NCBI GenBank assembly: GCA_037367405.1
Contig: JAZKJV010000087.1
Span: 386,753-450,752, forward strand
Direction: 5' to 3'
Source of the DNA: Ottelia alismoides
Lineage: Eukaryota > Streptophyta > Magnoliopsida > Alismatales > Hydrocharitaceae
Length of the DNA: 64,000 nucleotides
The notes under the pieces were generated by a model. The model was not told where the DNA came from and did no database searches. It worked only from the letters and a program-made list of their open reading frames with translations. Positions 22,500 through 34,012 of the stretch are shown one piece after another. Made by a program: the position numbers and the translations under genes. The number at the start of each line of letters is the position of its first letter. The first letter of the stretch is position 1.

Positions 22500-22714
22500 A
22501 TCCTTTATCATGAAGGAGAGGATAGTGTCTGGTGTCGGTACATTTTTTCAAGAGGAGCACCACAACGTCTTCACTTATTGCCACAAGCTTGAGCGCAAGA
22601 GGATATCATTCTGGGAGGAGAACAACACAAAAGGTGCTCCAATCGGACCTATGGTGGCCTACCCTCTTCAAGGATTCTGATGAATTCATGAAGATGTGTA
22701 CTGACTGTCAGAGG
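22500..22714 (+). pseudogene. Gypsy-A integrase, zinc-finger part
   Basis: The frame reads VFTYCHKLER..., then TTQKVLQSDLWWPTLFKDS and CTDCQRMGT, which is the HHCC integrase finger with its usual WPTLFKDA...C..CQRMG ending. The gene is cut by hAT-1 immediately after the CQRMG block and resumes at 25190. Confidence 0.86.
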
Positions 22715-22722
22715 ATGGGCAC
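22715..22722. repeat. hAT-1 target site duplication, left
   Basis: ATGGGCAC, matched by ATGAGCAC at 25182-25189 (7 of 8). Confidence 0.85.
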
Positions 22723-25181
22723 TAGGGGTGCTAATTGAATTGAATCATTCGAATTCGATTGTGATTCGTTCGATAAAAATTCGAAAAAAGTTCGATTCGA
22801 AGTAAAATGAATCGAATATGAATTTGACTTGTGGATTCGATTCCCAAATGAATCGAATCTGAATTAACATGAATTCGTTCGATAATAATTCGATTCGATA
22901 CTTATATACATATATACATACATACATGTGTAAACATATACATATGTATTTACATATTATATACGTACATATATACTAAAATATGTATGCATGCAACCAT
23001 ATGTGTATGCATGCATATGTGCATGTGCATATAATTATATCAGTTAATGACGAAATATCAATATTACAAAATAGAGTAGAATATTAGTCATGATGTCTAG
23101 TAAGAAGGAAAATATGTTTAAGAGTTTTATCCCAATTCCACACCTTACATTTGTTTCCATGTTCTCACATTATCTACAACATCTTTTTACTTCTCTTTTT
23201 CATTCTTTTTCAAAGATCTATCACTCATAAGGAAGATAGTGGTGATCACTCTTCTTACACGAAAATATGACTGAGCCCTTAATGGATTGAAAAGAAAGAG
23301 TACCTAGATCTGCATCTTTTCATTTTCTTTCTAATGTAAACTAACTCCCCCTCTCCCCCACCCACCCCTTTTTTTGAGCAATCAGAATCCCTACGTCTGA
23401 CATGGTTTGTGGTATATCAAAATATTCTTCCTTCATCTTTTTGTTTTGTTAGTTATCCTTGCAAGACAATCCGTAAGTGGGGATTGTTGTAAAGACATTG
23501 TTCATCACCTGCTTCTCACACATCATATTAGTTGCTCCTGTGTATATTGAAAATCATGTGCGATTCATGATATTTGTTTTAAGATAATGATGATCACTAT
23601 GATGCATGAGGTAATTTTATCGTGCTAAGTTATTTATTGTTATCCTCATTGTTTTAAATAATAAGACCAGTTTGTCTTAGTTTTCTATAGGAGCTTGGTC
23701 GTATGTTTGCTTCAACATACAATAGTAAATAACCATAAAGACTAATAGGAAAGAACATATATTTAACATTTTTATCCATTTCCCTACCTTACATTTATTT
23801 CCATCTTCTCACATTCCCTGTCATATCTTTTCCATCCTTCTTTTCATTCTTCATTAAAGATCATCAATTATAAGGTAGATGGTGATGCTCTCTTTTCTTG
23901 CACATGAACACGATAACTATGTTACGTTGTGTTCCTCCTTTACGTTTGTTATGATTTCCGATTATATCAAAGTATTCCTCCTCGGCCTGCTTGTTCTTTT
24001 GGTTATCCTTGCAAGACAATCCATGGTAATGACTATCATTGTCAAGATGACATTGAAAAAAACGTGAATAATTTACAAGTTCTTTTCACCATCATGTTAG
24101 TTGTTATTGTGATGAAAAAAATTCGATCATCCCATTTTAAGGACATAGAAATACCTGAGATGGTACCACAATCCGTTCTACGTACAATAATGTGTCGAAC
24201 TACTTCAACAAGTCTACGTGTGAGGTATCTGGCATTTAATGTTCGTACAACAATATCTACAACCCAACCCCTTCACATGTTACATACCAGGAAACTATAT
24301 ATTCAGTTAATGAAAGCCCCACGTATAAGTTGCTTTGAATTGGTAAACCAATCATTTGTCCTTGCAGATCTGACATTAATCCTCTCATTCCTACTAATTA
24401 GTGTACATGATATGCATTTCCTCTAGACCATGAAAAGGACATTAAATATACTAAAATGGTGGGTTGGTCATTTGAAAATTAGGATTCATTTCTTGTCTCA
24501 AATATTCGCTCGTAGCTATATTTAAAATCATGTATAATTCATGACTTTTGTTTTAAGATAATATTGATCACCATGATGCATGAATTGATTTTATCATACT
24601 AAGTTATTTGTTGTTATTCTCGTTGTTTTAAATAACAAGACCGATATGTATTCATTTTCAATAAGAGCTTGATCTTATTTTGCTTCAACTTACAATGATA
24701 AATATAATGTATTTAATTTTTTTGTTAATAATATTATATACCTTTAAAGAGATTTATATAATTATATTTTATTTATATATTTCTTTCATCAAAGAAAAAA
24801 GAGCAAATTTAGATAGCAAAAGATATACAATATCTGTAAAACTTAGGCATTTTTATTCATTATATATTATCTATTGGGTATCTTCCTTTATTATATGGAT
24901 TTTCAATTGATCTTGGAAATTTCTAGTAAAAAAACGAAATATAAAATACAACCTTTAAAATTATAATAATATTTATGTAAATAATTATATTTTAATTGAC
25001 ATTTCAAATTTGAAACAAAATGAATCGAATTTGAATATTCAAGACTCGTGATGAATCGAATCTGAATTCAAGTTAGCAAATTCATTTAAAATTTGATTCG
25101 AGTTCAAATTCGAAAATTTTAAAATGAATCGAATATGAATCCGAGTGGTTTCGAAGATATTCGATTCGATTAGCGCCCCTA
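22723..25181. mobile_element. hAT-1: non-autonomous hAT-type DNA transposon in Gypsy-A integrase
   Basis: The ends are inverted repeats of the form TAGGGGYGCTAATYGAAT, flanked by an 8-bp duplication, the hAT hallmark. Both subterminal regions (about 170 bp each) are filled with ATTCGA/TCGAAT words, the kind of clustered motif hAT transposases bind. The interior is AT-rich with two large direct duplications (see 23102-24702). The longest frame (23929-24426) shows no hAT transposase block, so the element depends on a transposase from elsewhere. Integrase homology is continuous across it. Confidence 0.9.
23102..24702 (+). repeat. Large internal direct duplication in hAT-1
   Basis: The part at about 23102-23735 resembles 23746-24702. 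Shared blocks include CCTTACATTTRTTTCCAT, TTATCCTTGCAAGACAATCC and ATGATGCATGA followed by TTTTAAATAAYAAGACC. The second copy is longer and diverged. Confidence 0.8.
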
Positions 25182-25189
25182 ATGAGCAC

Positions 25190-25556
25190 TTGTGGATAAC
25201 GTGATATGATACCGATGCAACCCATTCACTTTTGTGAGGTCTTTAATGCATGGGGTTGATTCATGGGTCCATTCCCTAAGAGTCAGGGATTCGAGTACAT
25301 TCTGTTGGCTGTTGGTTATGTGAGTCGTTGGGTTGAGGCCATTCCCGCCCGAACCGCAGATGCTAAGACTGTTTGCATATTCTTAAGAAAAAATATCATT
25401 TAACAGTTCGGGGTGCCTAGAGTTTTGATATCTGACGGGGGATCTTACTTTATTAATGACAAGCTAAAGTCCCTTGCTAATGAGTTCAGCATAGACCATC
25501 GAGTAGCCACTCCATATCATCCCCAGACCAATGATCTCGCCGAAGTATCGAATAGG
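25190..25556 (+). pseudogene. Gypsy-A integrase catalytic core
   Basis: Read through, it gives MQPIHFCEVFNAWG, then FMGPFPKSQGFEYILLAVGYVSRWVEAIPA, FGVPRVLISDGGSYF and HPQTNDLAEVSNR. It contains the second Asp (SDGG) and the catalytic Glu (AEVSNR); the first Asp position reads WG(stop)FMGPF where families have GIDFMGPF. It is interrupted directly after SNR by Gypsy-B and continues at 30720 with KEIKTILQ. Confidence 0.86.
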
Positions 25557-26065
25557 TGAAAAATCCGTCGATTATCCTACTTAATTCAACCGAATTAACG
25601 ATTAAATTTTAATGATGTTCATTGTAGTCGGATAAAAACGGACTTATCAAAACCACTTTGATTAATATCAAATTTAACGCAAGTGGAAAAATTTTTTTAT
25701 TTTACTTGAGCAAGCCCAAGGTCGAACTTAGAGCGGCAACTTCTTCCTTAAATTAATTTAAAGTCAATTACAAGTTAGGTTTTCAAGAGATTTTTTTATT
25801 TTTTTGTGCACTTAAGAAAATGCGATGCAATTCAAGCCAAATTTGAAGGTTAAAATTTGAAGTATGGTCAAATTAAGTCTAAAAATGATGAAACTTGCTG
25901 AGAAAATGAAATGCAATGAAATTAAGCTACTGCAATTTCTTTTGCAATTTTCAACTTTAAATGAATTAAAAATGAATGCAGTGTATTTTTTTGCAAAATT
26001 AAATTTAATAAATACCAAATTAAATCATTTTCGGATACAATTATTAATCTAGATACTTCTATGTG
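25557..26065 (-). repeat. Gypsy-B 3' LTR, truncated
   Basis: This matches 27329-27845 almost base for base with small indels (GTCGATT, CAACCGAATTAACGATTAAA, CAAGCCCAAGGTCGAACT). Homology stops abruptly near 26065. Confidence 0.85.
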
Positions 26066-26341
26066 AAACACAAATATAACTCTACTGTATCTATTTAGCC
26101 AACATTGATCAAATTCATTATTATATAACCAATAGGTCAATTTTACATTTTTTTTACCATGAATCCGTATTAATGGGCTTCTTAATCAGCCAAATTTTGT
26201 GATATTATGAGGACCCTTATGGATATTCATGCATTTAGTTATTTCTAACATGTGGAAATCAAATTAGCTATTATGTAGTTCTATGATCCTCTATATATAG
26301 ATGCCATATTACTTGTACTTACATGGATGCAAACATATATA

Positions 26342-26373
<32 letters not shown>

Positions 26374-26740
26374 CCAATCCTTTATCATATTTGTTATATA
26401 TATTTTGACACGTGTATGTTCATCTATATATCTGTTTTAAAATGCATGCAAATACAAATAGGTATCTGTATCCATATATGTATACACTGAAAAATATGTA
26501 ACCATATCAGTTTTACGATCCTAAAAAAATGAAAGAGGTATCCAAATCCATGTCCGTATATGCAAAGAAAATAAAAGGAAAAATCATTATCTATATAATA
26601 TATCATAAAATAAAAAATATACATCTTTGACGATTTACAAACATATATGATGATGGACATATACGGATGTTTCAGTATCTGCTTATGCACATCATGTATT
26701 GTTAATAGTTAATTATTATAATTAGATTTATATATGGGTC
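26066..26740. other. AT-rich insert with microsatellite in Gypsy-B
   Basis: No gene is seen. An (AT)n/(GTAT)n microsatellite lies at 26335-26372. The part at about 26376-26500 is an inverted match to about 360-500. This material, plus the MITE half that follows, replaces the rest of the 3' LTR. Confidence 0.5.
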
Positions 26741-26910
26741 CAATGGGGCTGCCCATGCCCCATTTTTCGAGTTTTTTTATTTTTTTCAAAAATACCACCA
26801 TGTATATTCATCTATATATCGCTCCTATATGTCATTCGAATCTCGTCAAAAACATAGACTCATATGCCCTCCATCTAGAACAGGTCAATTATAACAAAAT
26901 CATACATATT
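26741..26910. repeat. Half of the palindromic MITE family
   Basis: One arm only: CAATGGGGCTGCCC, a poly-T run, CACCATGTATATTCATC, GTCATTCGAATCTCGTCA and CATAGACTC..GCCCTCCATC, in the same order as the arms of the MITEs at 1-330 and 581-952. The second arm is missing, so the piece cannot fold. Confidence 0.72.
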
Positions 26911-27309
26911 ACGAGCACAAGCAATCCTAAGAAAGCTCTAAGAGTCGCAAGTGCAGGTCCTATTCTACGTAAAGCAACCACACAACACACGAGGACTCTT
27001 TTTATTATTCTTTTACACGCGCGAGAACCCAAACGGGAACCGCTGGAAATGCAGAAACTTTTTTGTACAAGTCCTCTTAAAAATCACTTAGTTCAATTCG
27101 ATGCAGGTCCCTCGGCTCGCCTGGCGAAGCGCCTCGATTTCTCGTGTTCCTCGCATAAAAATGAACAATGGTCAGAGAGAGAATGACACAAAATAAACAA
27201 ATGATGAAAATTGGACAGAAAAATATTCACAAGAAAAACCGGGAATCAGACTGCCTAGGGTGAAAAACCTAAAATCTATTTTTTAAAAAAATTAACCTAA
27301 GTCGCGCCT
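26911..27309 (-). other. Gypsy-B internal/leader remnant
   Basis: A short unique region between the MITE half and the primer site. On the minus strand it would be the untranslated leader. The open stretch ending at 27186 on the plus strand overlaps it and has no recognisable domain. Confidence 0.4.
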
Positions 27310-27326
27310 CCCCGGCAACGACGCCA
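27310..27326 (-). promoter_or_regulatory. Gypsy-B primer binding site
   Basis: Minus strand TGGCGTCGTTGCCGGGG, two bases after the LTR end. It matches the TGGCGCCGTTGCCGGGG motif typical of plant Athila/Tat-like elements. Confidence 0.75.
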
Positions 27327-27328
27327 TT

Positions 27329-30300
27329 TGAAAAGTTGTCGATTGGCCTACTTAGTTCAACCGAATTAACGATTAAATTTTAATGATGTTCGTTGTAGTC
27401 AGATAAAAACATACTTATCAAAACCACTTTGATTAATGTCAAATTTAACGTAAGCACTAAAATTTTTTTATTTTACTTAGGCAAGCCCAAGGTCGAACTC
27501 AGGGAGGCAACTTTTTTCCTTAAATTAATTTAAAATCAATTACGAAGTTAGGTTTTCCGGAGAATATTTTTTTCATTTTTTTATGCACTTAAGAAAATTC
27601 GATGCAATTCAAGCCAAATTTGAAGGTTAAAATTTGAAGTATTGTCAAATTAAGTCCAAAAATGTTGAAACTTGACCAGAATATGAAATGCAATGAAATT
27701 AAGCTACTATAATTTCTTTAGAATTTTTCGAATTTTAATGAAATAAAAATGAATACATGGTAGTTTTTGCTAAATTAATTTTAATAAATATCATATCAAA
27801 TCATTTTCAGATACAATTATTAACCTAGATATTCTATGTGAGATGAATCCAGAAAAATTATTAAACCTCAAAACTAATTAATGTTGGACCTATTAAAAAT
27901 ATTAAGGCCTCGTTATGCGTGCCAATGATGTGATTTTTGGGCACGAAATAGAACTACCTAAACTTAATCTATTGTGATTTTTTGGTGATTTTTAGAGCAA
28001 CAATGAATTTAATACATAAATAAAGGTATGCAGTGGGAAAACTATGTAAATTTCCACAAAAAGAATTATATTAAATTTCTCGAAGCTCTAAAAAATGTAA
28101 CAAGTCTTCATTAATTATAGAGCAAAAGTTTCTCTACAAAATATAATTTTTGGAATTATAAAACGATGCTAAATGAGTACCTAAATAAATGTGCAAACAC
28201 AGGGGTGTAAATGCAAACATGAATACAATTGACTAAATCAGAAACATCCATACATGGACTAAAATGCAATGCTTATAACAAAGAAGGTATGCGTGCAAAT
28301 TCTCCACGGAACATGTGCGCCTCACGTAATACTGCCTGGTAGGGACTGAAGTGTAATTCCCAAAACTTGCAAGGGCCTCGATGTAAATTACCAAGACCAC
28401 ACGTGAAGACCACGTGAGATCTAGGCTCGGGAAGCGTCGGAGGCTCGGATGCTACTTCGGGTCTTCTGCATGCTCGGACATGCTTCGACGTAGCTTCGGA
28501 TGAGGCTCGGATGCTACGAGCCTAAGGGGCGGGGAAGAGGCTTGAAGTGGGAGACGTGGTGTGATGTGGACCGTCAGATCAAGATGATCGGACGGCAATT
28601 GTACGTCGAGTTCCTCCTCGTCATCGCCTCCTGCGGTGGGCTTGGCTGGGCTCCGGCGAGGGGTAGCTAGCTCCGTCGCCTTCTACCGTGCTCGGTGAAG
28701 ACCCCCAGAGGCTCCTGAGTGGCTGGGTGTGATCGTGGAAGCTTGGCGGTGCAGCCGGATGTCGTGGAAGAGGCGGGCGTGATCTGTAGGCTGGAGACAA
28801 AGGAGCTCAAAGAAGCTACAGCGAGAGGTCCGACCAATAATGAAGGTGGCCCTACAATGTTAGTAAAGCCAAAAAAATGGTGTTCGTGCTCGCGTGGATG
28901 CAGTTGGGTGACTGAGTCCTTAAAGGACGAAGCGGTGAATGGGTCGTCGTACTCCTACGTCGTGATCGACGGAGCGGCAATCAGAGATGGTTTGATGGGT
29001 CATGGAGAGGAACGGAGTGTTTTGCGAAGATGGCAGCTCCAGGGCGGAGCTTGATCGATGGTCGGTGGGAGGCGATATTGGGCGGGAGAAGCCTAATAAA
29101 TTAGGAGAAGATCGAAGGGGAAGAAGGTGAAGATCGGAGAAGAAGATGGAGGAATCTACCTGGGAGTTGGGGCTCGAAATGGAGCCGTCGGTCGTCCCTC
29201 TAGGGCCGGCAGGTGCCCGAGCTCAAGCAGCTCGATGGTGGAGTTGTTGCATGGCAAAGATTCGCCGTGGATCTCGCAGGAGAAGAACCACTGTCGTTAC
29301 TCGCTTTCAAACCTAATCCCTGTCACAGATTGGTGGAATGGACCTCTAGGGTTTCTCATGCAAGGGCGGATAGGGCTAAAGGTGGCCGGAAGTGATGTAT
29401 TTATAGGAACGAGGTGCAGTTCCGGTGATGGGGGTTGAGGTTTACGTGGGGTTTATGGGGCGAGGGAGAGGGAGTCATGGCGAGAGTGGGCGCTGGCGAG
29501 GATGAGGGGAGTATGGCTTCATCGTATGGCGATCACCGAGTGGAGATGGTGGCAGAAATGGTGATGGAAATAGAAAGGGTGGAGATGGCTGGCGAGGTGG
29601 GGTGACGTGGGCGAGGGGGAATCATAAGGTAGGAGATGAATCCTCTGTCGTTGGATCTCGTGATCCAACAGCTGAGATCTGGGCGCTAGTGGAGGTCATG
29701 GATTAGATCAAGGCGATGTGATCGAAGGGTGATAGATGGTGCCACGTGGCGGGAGTTGGTGCAGGCGGAGGTGAACGGTGGAGATTACATCTGGGACAAG
29801 ATCGAAGGGTGAGAAACGAAGTCGAGTAGGCGGTTGAGATGAGGTGCCTGGAGAGGAGATGGAGGGCGATGATGGAGCCACGTGGCGCGTTGTGGATTAG
29901 GTGCTAGTGGGCAGCTACGATCGAATCTGAAGATGATCGGATGGCTGCGAGAAGACGTGTGCGTGGACGGTCGCTTGAGCTCCATCCAACGGTAAAGAGG
30001 AGAGGGCGTGTGTCGAGCAGATAGATGGGCAACGTGGCGCAACCAGAAGACGCCACGTGGCCCAATCAGATTATTGCGAAGAAGAAATGGAGAAATGAGG
30101 GAGAAAATGACTGAATATAGAAAAAACTCAAAACATAAAAGTTGTAGATCTCGATGAGATCTACAAGTTTTATGTTGACCAAAAATGGAAATGAGGTCAA
30201 ATGAAGCGATAAAATATAAGGGTACAAATACAAATACATACATTATACAATGAGGGCCCCAAAAACCCAAGTTTTGCATACGAGCTCCTTTAATGAACTT

Positions 30301-30719
30301 GGTCTTGTTTTGAAGGTCTCGGAATGCAGATTATTTTACAAGGGAGTAGACCTGAATCGAAGGCTGTATGAGAGAGATATATGCATTTTAAGGCTCCTAG
30401 TTTCAAACTTGGACTCGGGTTTTATTGGTCAATTTTACAAATTAGTATTATTTTGATATTTTTCCTTTATTTAGTGTTAGTAATATATACACTATAGTTG
30501 AATTTATTGGATTTGGAGTTAGTATAAAATATATACAAATAGGTGATTTCTACAAGTGGATTTGGCTTCTTATTTAATGCAGATATGAATGCTAAAATGC
30601 AGATATTATTTATGCATGCATGAATGCTAATTATGCAATATAGGTGGAAATATGCAGCTAATTACTCGGGAACAAAGCTCTATTTTCAACTTTTAGAGTG
30701 ATGAATCACATATTCATCA
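27329..30719 (-). repeat. Gypsy-B 5' LTR with G-box cluster
   Basis: A long terminal repeat of about 3.4 kb. The central 28300-30100 part is GC-rich and holds five CACGTG palindromes (28400, 28411, 29743, 29879, 30054), three of them inside GCCACGTGGC or close variants, plus repeated GATCGGAYGGC words. Open frames there (28719-29054, 29127-29438) have no family resemblance and I read them as chance. Confidence 0.72.
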
Positions 30720-31257
30720 ATAAGGAGATCAAGACGATATTGCAGATGGTAGTCTGCCCAGACCGAAAGGATTGGTCACAGCTTTTGAACTTGGTCTTGT
30801 GGACATATCATACTTCTTCAAGACTCCTTTGGGTACGTCTTTCTATCATCCTCGTTTATGGAAAGACTGCCATTTACTTGTGGAGATCAAGCATAAGTCA
30901 TTATGGGCTGTCATTGAGATATTATTGGATCCAGAGAATATAGGAGATAAAAGGAAGGCAGAATTGGCAGCCCTGAAGGAGCTTAGAGATACAACCTTTT
31001 CGAACAGCTAACAATAAGGAGTGAGTAAAGATATGGCATGATTCTCATATCAGCCATAAGCAGTTTGAGCTGAACCAGAGAGTATGTTTGATGCCAGGCT
31101 TAGATTATTTCCAGGGAAGTTGCAGAGCAAGTGGAAGGGACCATACTTGGTCCGAAAGGTGCATGACAATGGTAGTATCAACATATCTGAGATGTCATTT
31201 GAGTCCACCTTTCGTGTTAACAGTCAGCACCTGAATCCATACCTAGATCACTGTTAA
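30720..31257 (+). pseudogene. Gypsy-A integrase C-terminus
   Basis: This resumes after Gypsy-B: NKEIKTILQMVVCPDRKDWSQ is the Athila NREIKxILExxV block. The frame shifts several times through TPLGTSFYHPRLWKDCHLLVEIKHKSLWAV. It then gives DARLRLFPGKLQSKWKGPYLVRKV and FRVNSQHLNPYLDHC with TAA at 31255-31257. The last part corresponds to the integrase GPY/F module. It is dead because of the insertions and frameshifts. Confidence 0.85.
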
Positions 31258-33312
31258 TCGTTGACATTGCTCATATTCATTTTGCATGAGATGTGGTCTT
31301 TGACTCACATCATTTGCCTCATGCCTAATTATCATTGTCTTCCGCCCTTGTATAGATCCAGATGTCCATATCATACATTCTTTAGTCTCACACCCCATCC
31401 GCATCTTGTGATTATGCTATAGTTAGAGTGCACTTTACCTAAGTATAGGGGAGTCAGATTGTTGATTATTCTTTTGATTCTTTTTACATATGTTTTACTA
31501 CCTATACTTAGGATATTTACTCTAAGTATAGGGGAGGTAGATCATGTACATTATAACCCTCGGTTTTCCCACTGTGTACAGTCTTTTATACTTAGGATTA
31601 CTTGATCCTAAGTATAGAGGGATCATCGACTTCTATTTCATTCTATTCTCACTGCCCAATACTAGCACGAGTTATGTCTTTTCATGGCTCTTTAATCACT
31701 CTGAGGACATCGTTCGAGCTAAGTATAGGAGGGTGTCGTATATATTGCATATATACTTTAGCCATAACTCGTACTTTGTGTGAGTATGTTAATAAATAAA
31801 TTGGCTAAATCCAAAAAATTAAAAATCAAAAATTTTAAATTTTTGCTTGTACATAAAATCTTTCTTGCACATACATGTTTGTAAATAGTTGTTTATAAAA
31901 AATATTTTTGTACAAATATTTGTAAAAATGTTTTGATTGTAAAAAGTTTGTAAATATTTTGATATCAAAATTATGTATATGGTACCAATTTTTAATTGCG
32001 AAAACCCTTGTGTACATGTGTAATAGCTTGCAAACCCATGAACTCATGCATTCAAACATTTTCAAAAATTTTACACATTTTCAAAAAAATTGCATGTTTT
32101 GAAAATTGCATAAAAAGTTTTGTACATATTTTTGTGTATTCTTTTGAATCATAGTTGACAATTAAACTAGTATGGAATTAAATTGGAAAATGGAGCTTGG
32201 TTAAGACCTTAATCCACCTAATTCTCAGAGGAACCTTATAGGATTTGGTGTTAAGACCTTTCAAGTCCATTGTTAACTTAATTCTTGAGTCCGCCAGGCT
32301 ATGTTCATGTCATCTTGATGAGCCTAAGTAGAACACTTAACAATGCACACATGACTCTCACAAACAATGGCTTTACTTGGAGAAGCACCTTACACATAGC
32401 TCTCCACGGATGAGGTGGTGAGGAGGCAGAATCCTTTATCTTGGGGTAGCATACGAGGGTTGTACTTCTAGGTGGAACCTCTCATCTTCCTTTAGGGAGG
32501 GATGTGCACCTCAACTTGGTCTGGCAATGTTATGGTCTAAGGACGGGAGTTGTGTGTTGCAATAATGCTTCAAAAGAGTAATAGTCTACTGGCTCGAGAA
32601 GAGAAAGTCCTTATGTATATGTTGCACCATGTAGATATGTTGTACGTATGCAAATAAAAAAATGCAAAATCAATAAAAGCTCCAAAAAAGTGGACAGGCC
32701 TGATTGAAAATAAAACTCATGTCAGAGAGTATATAGCAAAATAAAGCAAAGCATATGTATTACACATTCTCATCTCATAAAGCTTGCAGAAGGAGACTTA
32801 CCTACATTGGTTGGGCTCCCAGGGATACGTGGCTAAACTGGCCACGGTCCATTCTCTTCTTTCACCCTCTTCTTAAGCTGATTGCACTTGAACTTAGAAG
32901 GGAATACACTGCTCCTCAAGGAAAGAGATGCTAGACCAAGGAATTGGAGTTACCTTTATACCTTGTTGAGGGAGGCTGATTCTTTATCATTTCTGAGGTG
33001 GGGGGCTACATATCACTTCCACAGTCCAAGGAAAGATACATGGTCATTAGAGTTTGCGTATGTAGACTTGTTCTCATCTGGATTATTGAGGAGTGTTGAC
33101 CATAAAATGTTGTAACTTAGAGGTTGTTGAGTCTTAAACCTGGATCCAAATAAGGTTCCGACAAACTAATAATCCAAAAGTCTGACTGAGCTCCATACTT
33201 CAATGTAATGAAGATAAGTTTAATAATCAACCTTGATTCTCTTTTTTCTTTTCTTTCTCTTTTCACTTCTTTTCAGAATAAGTGTTTGCTAAGGGACTAG
33301 CAAAGGTAGGGG
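31258..33312 (+). other. Gypsy-A 3' untranslated region
   Basis: No env-like or other reading frame of note is seen over 2 kb. The first 500 bases contain four CTAAGTATAGGGG-type motifs and two hairpins built from them. The rest is of mixed composition and ends in a purine-rich run (AGGTAGGGGTAG near 33305-33314) that could be the polypurine tract for the 3' LTR. Confidence 0.6.
31430..31735 (+). repeat. Repeated CTAAGTATAGGGG motifs with hairpins
   Basis: CTAAGTATAGGGGAG-like words occur near 31439, 31522, 31607 and 31719. Two are paired with their reverse complement: CCTATACTTAG (31501-31511) with CTAAGTATAGG (31522-31532), and TATACTTAGGAT (31587-31598) with ATCCTAAGTATA (31605-31616). 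These give perfect stems of 11 and 12 bp with loops of 10 and 6. Confidence 0.85.
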
Positions 33313-33919
33313 TAGATGAATCCCTGATTCTAACTCTTTATTCTTTTATTTTAGCTATTTATCATGACAAAAGAACATGTAAATAGGTGCAAATACAATA
33401 ACACAACATTATGAATGTATTTGTTAATATTGCATATTTAGCATATACTTGTGCAAAAATAAAAGAATAAAGGAAAAGAAAAAATGAAGGAGGTATTTAT
33501 AATAAATACAGAGAGACCCGAACCCCAAGAAAAGATCAAACCTTGACACGATCTCCAAATAAAATAAGTAGAGAGATATGTCCCACTTTGTTTTGTACAT
33601 ATGAACTATATTTGTAAATATGTATTTTTGATAAAATAAAAGTTAATTATTATTTTTACCTCCTTGTATATATTTCTAATAATAATATAAAAAGAAAATA
33701 AAAATCGAAAAATCAAATAAAAATAAGAATAAAATTCTCCTTTCATTGTACAAAACACATGTATATTCATCGCATTCACTATTTATTGTATATCTATAAA
33801 TAATTCATAAAAATATATAAAATTTTTTATATTCTTAAAATTATGTTGGAAATAAATAAAATATAAAATTGAGGTTTTTCTGTAGAAATAACAAAATAAA
33901 AATAATTGTACCTAATACA
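33313..33919 (+). repeat. Gypsy-A 3' LTR, part 1
   Basis: Matches 16415 onward (TCTTTATTCTTTTATTT, AAAGAATAAAGGAAAAGAAA). It is broken at 33919 by the RTE LINE. Confidence 0.85.
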
Positions 33920-34012
33920 ATAACAACAACAAAGCCTTTTCCCACAATTAAGTAGGGTCGGCTGCATGGATTCTTCGCCTCCATTCAGATCTATCTTGGG
34001 CCAATCCCGGGC

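Larger units (their letters stand above)
25557..30719 (-). mobile_element. Gypsy-B: coding-deficient gypsy-type LTR element, minus strand
   Basis: It splits the Gypsy-A integrase between SNR and EIK, with flanks ATAGG and ATAAG (4 of 5). On the minus strand it begins TGATGAATATGTGATTC at 30719, similar to the Gypsy-A LTR start. The 5' LTR (30719-27329) is followed by a primer-site-like TGGCGTCGTTGCCGGGG (27326-27310), typical of Athila/Tat elements. The interior is only about 1.2 kb, without pol. The last 510 bp of the LTR reappear at 25557-26065, so the 3' LTR is truncated. It is either a non-autonomous family or a deletion derivative. Confidence 0.75.

Noticed and set aside
23929..24426. 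165-residue frame in hAT-1 as a transposase
   Set aside because: No hAT dimerisation or catalytic block is seen, and part of it lies in a duplicated non-coding block.
28719..29438. Frames in the GC-rich Gypsy-B LTR as host genes
   Set aside because: They are inside an LTR, carry no known domain, and the GC content alone explains the open stretches.
31430..31735. CRISPR-like repeat array
   Set aside because: Irregular spacing, hairpin partners and plant retrotransposon context; spacers are not uniform.
31258..33312. Env-like gene in the Gypsy-A 3' region, as some Athila elements have
   Set aside because: The longest frames are under 80 residues, with no signal peptide or membrane span pattern.
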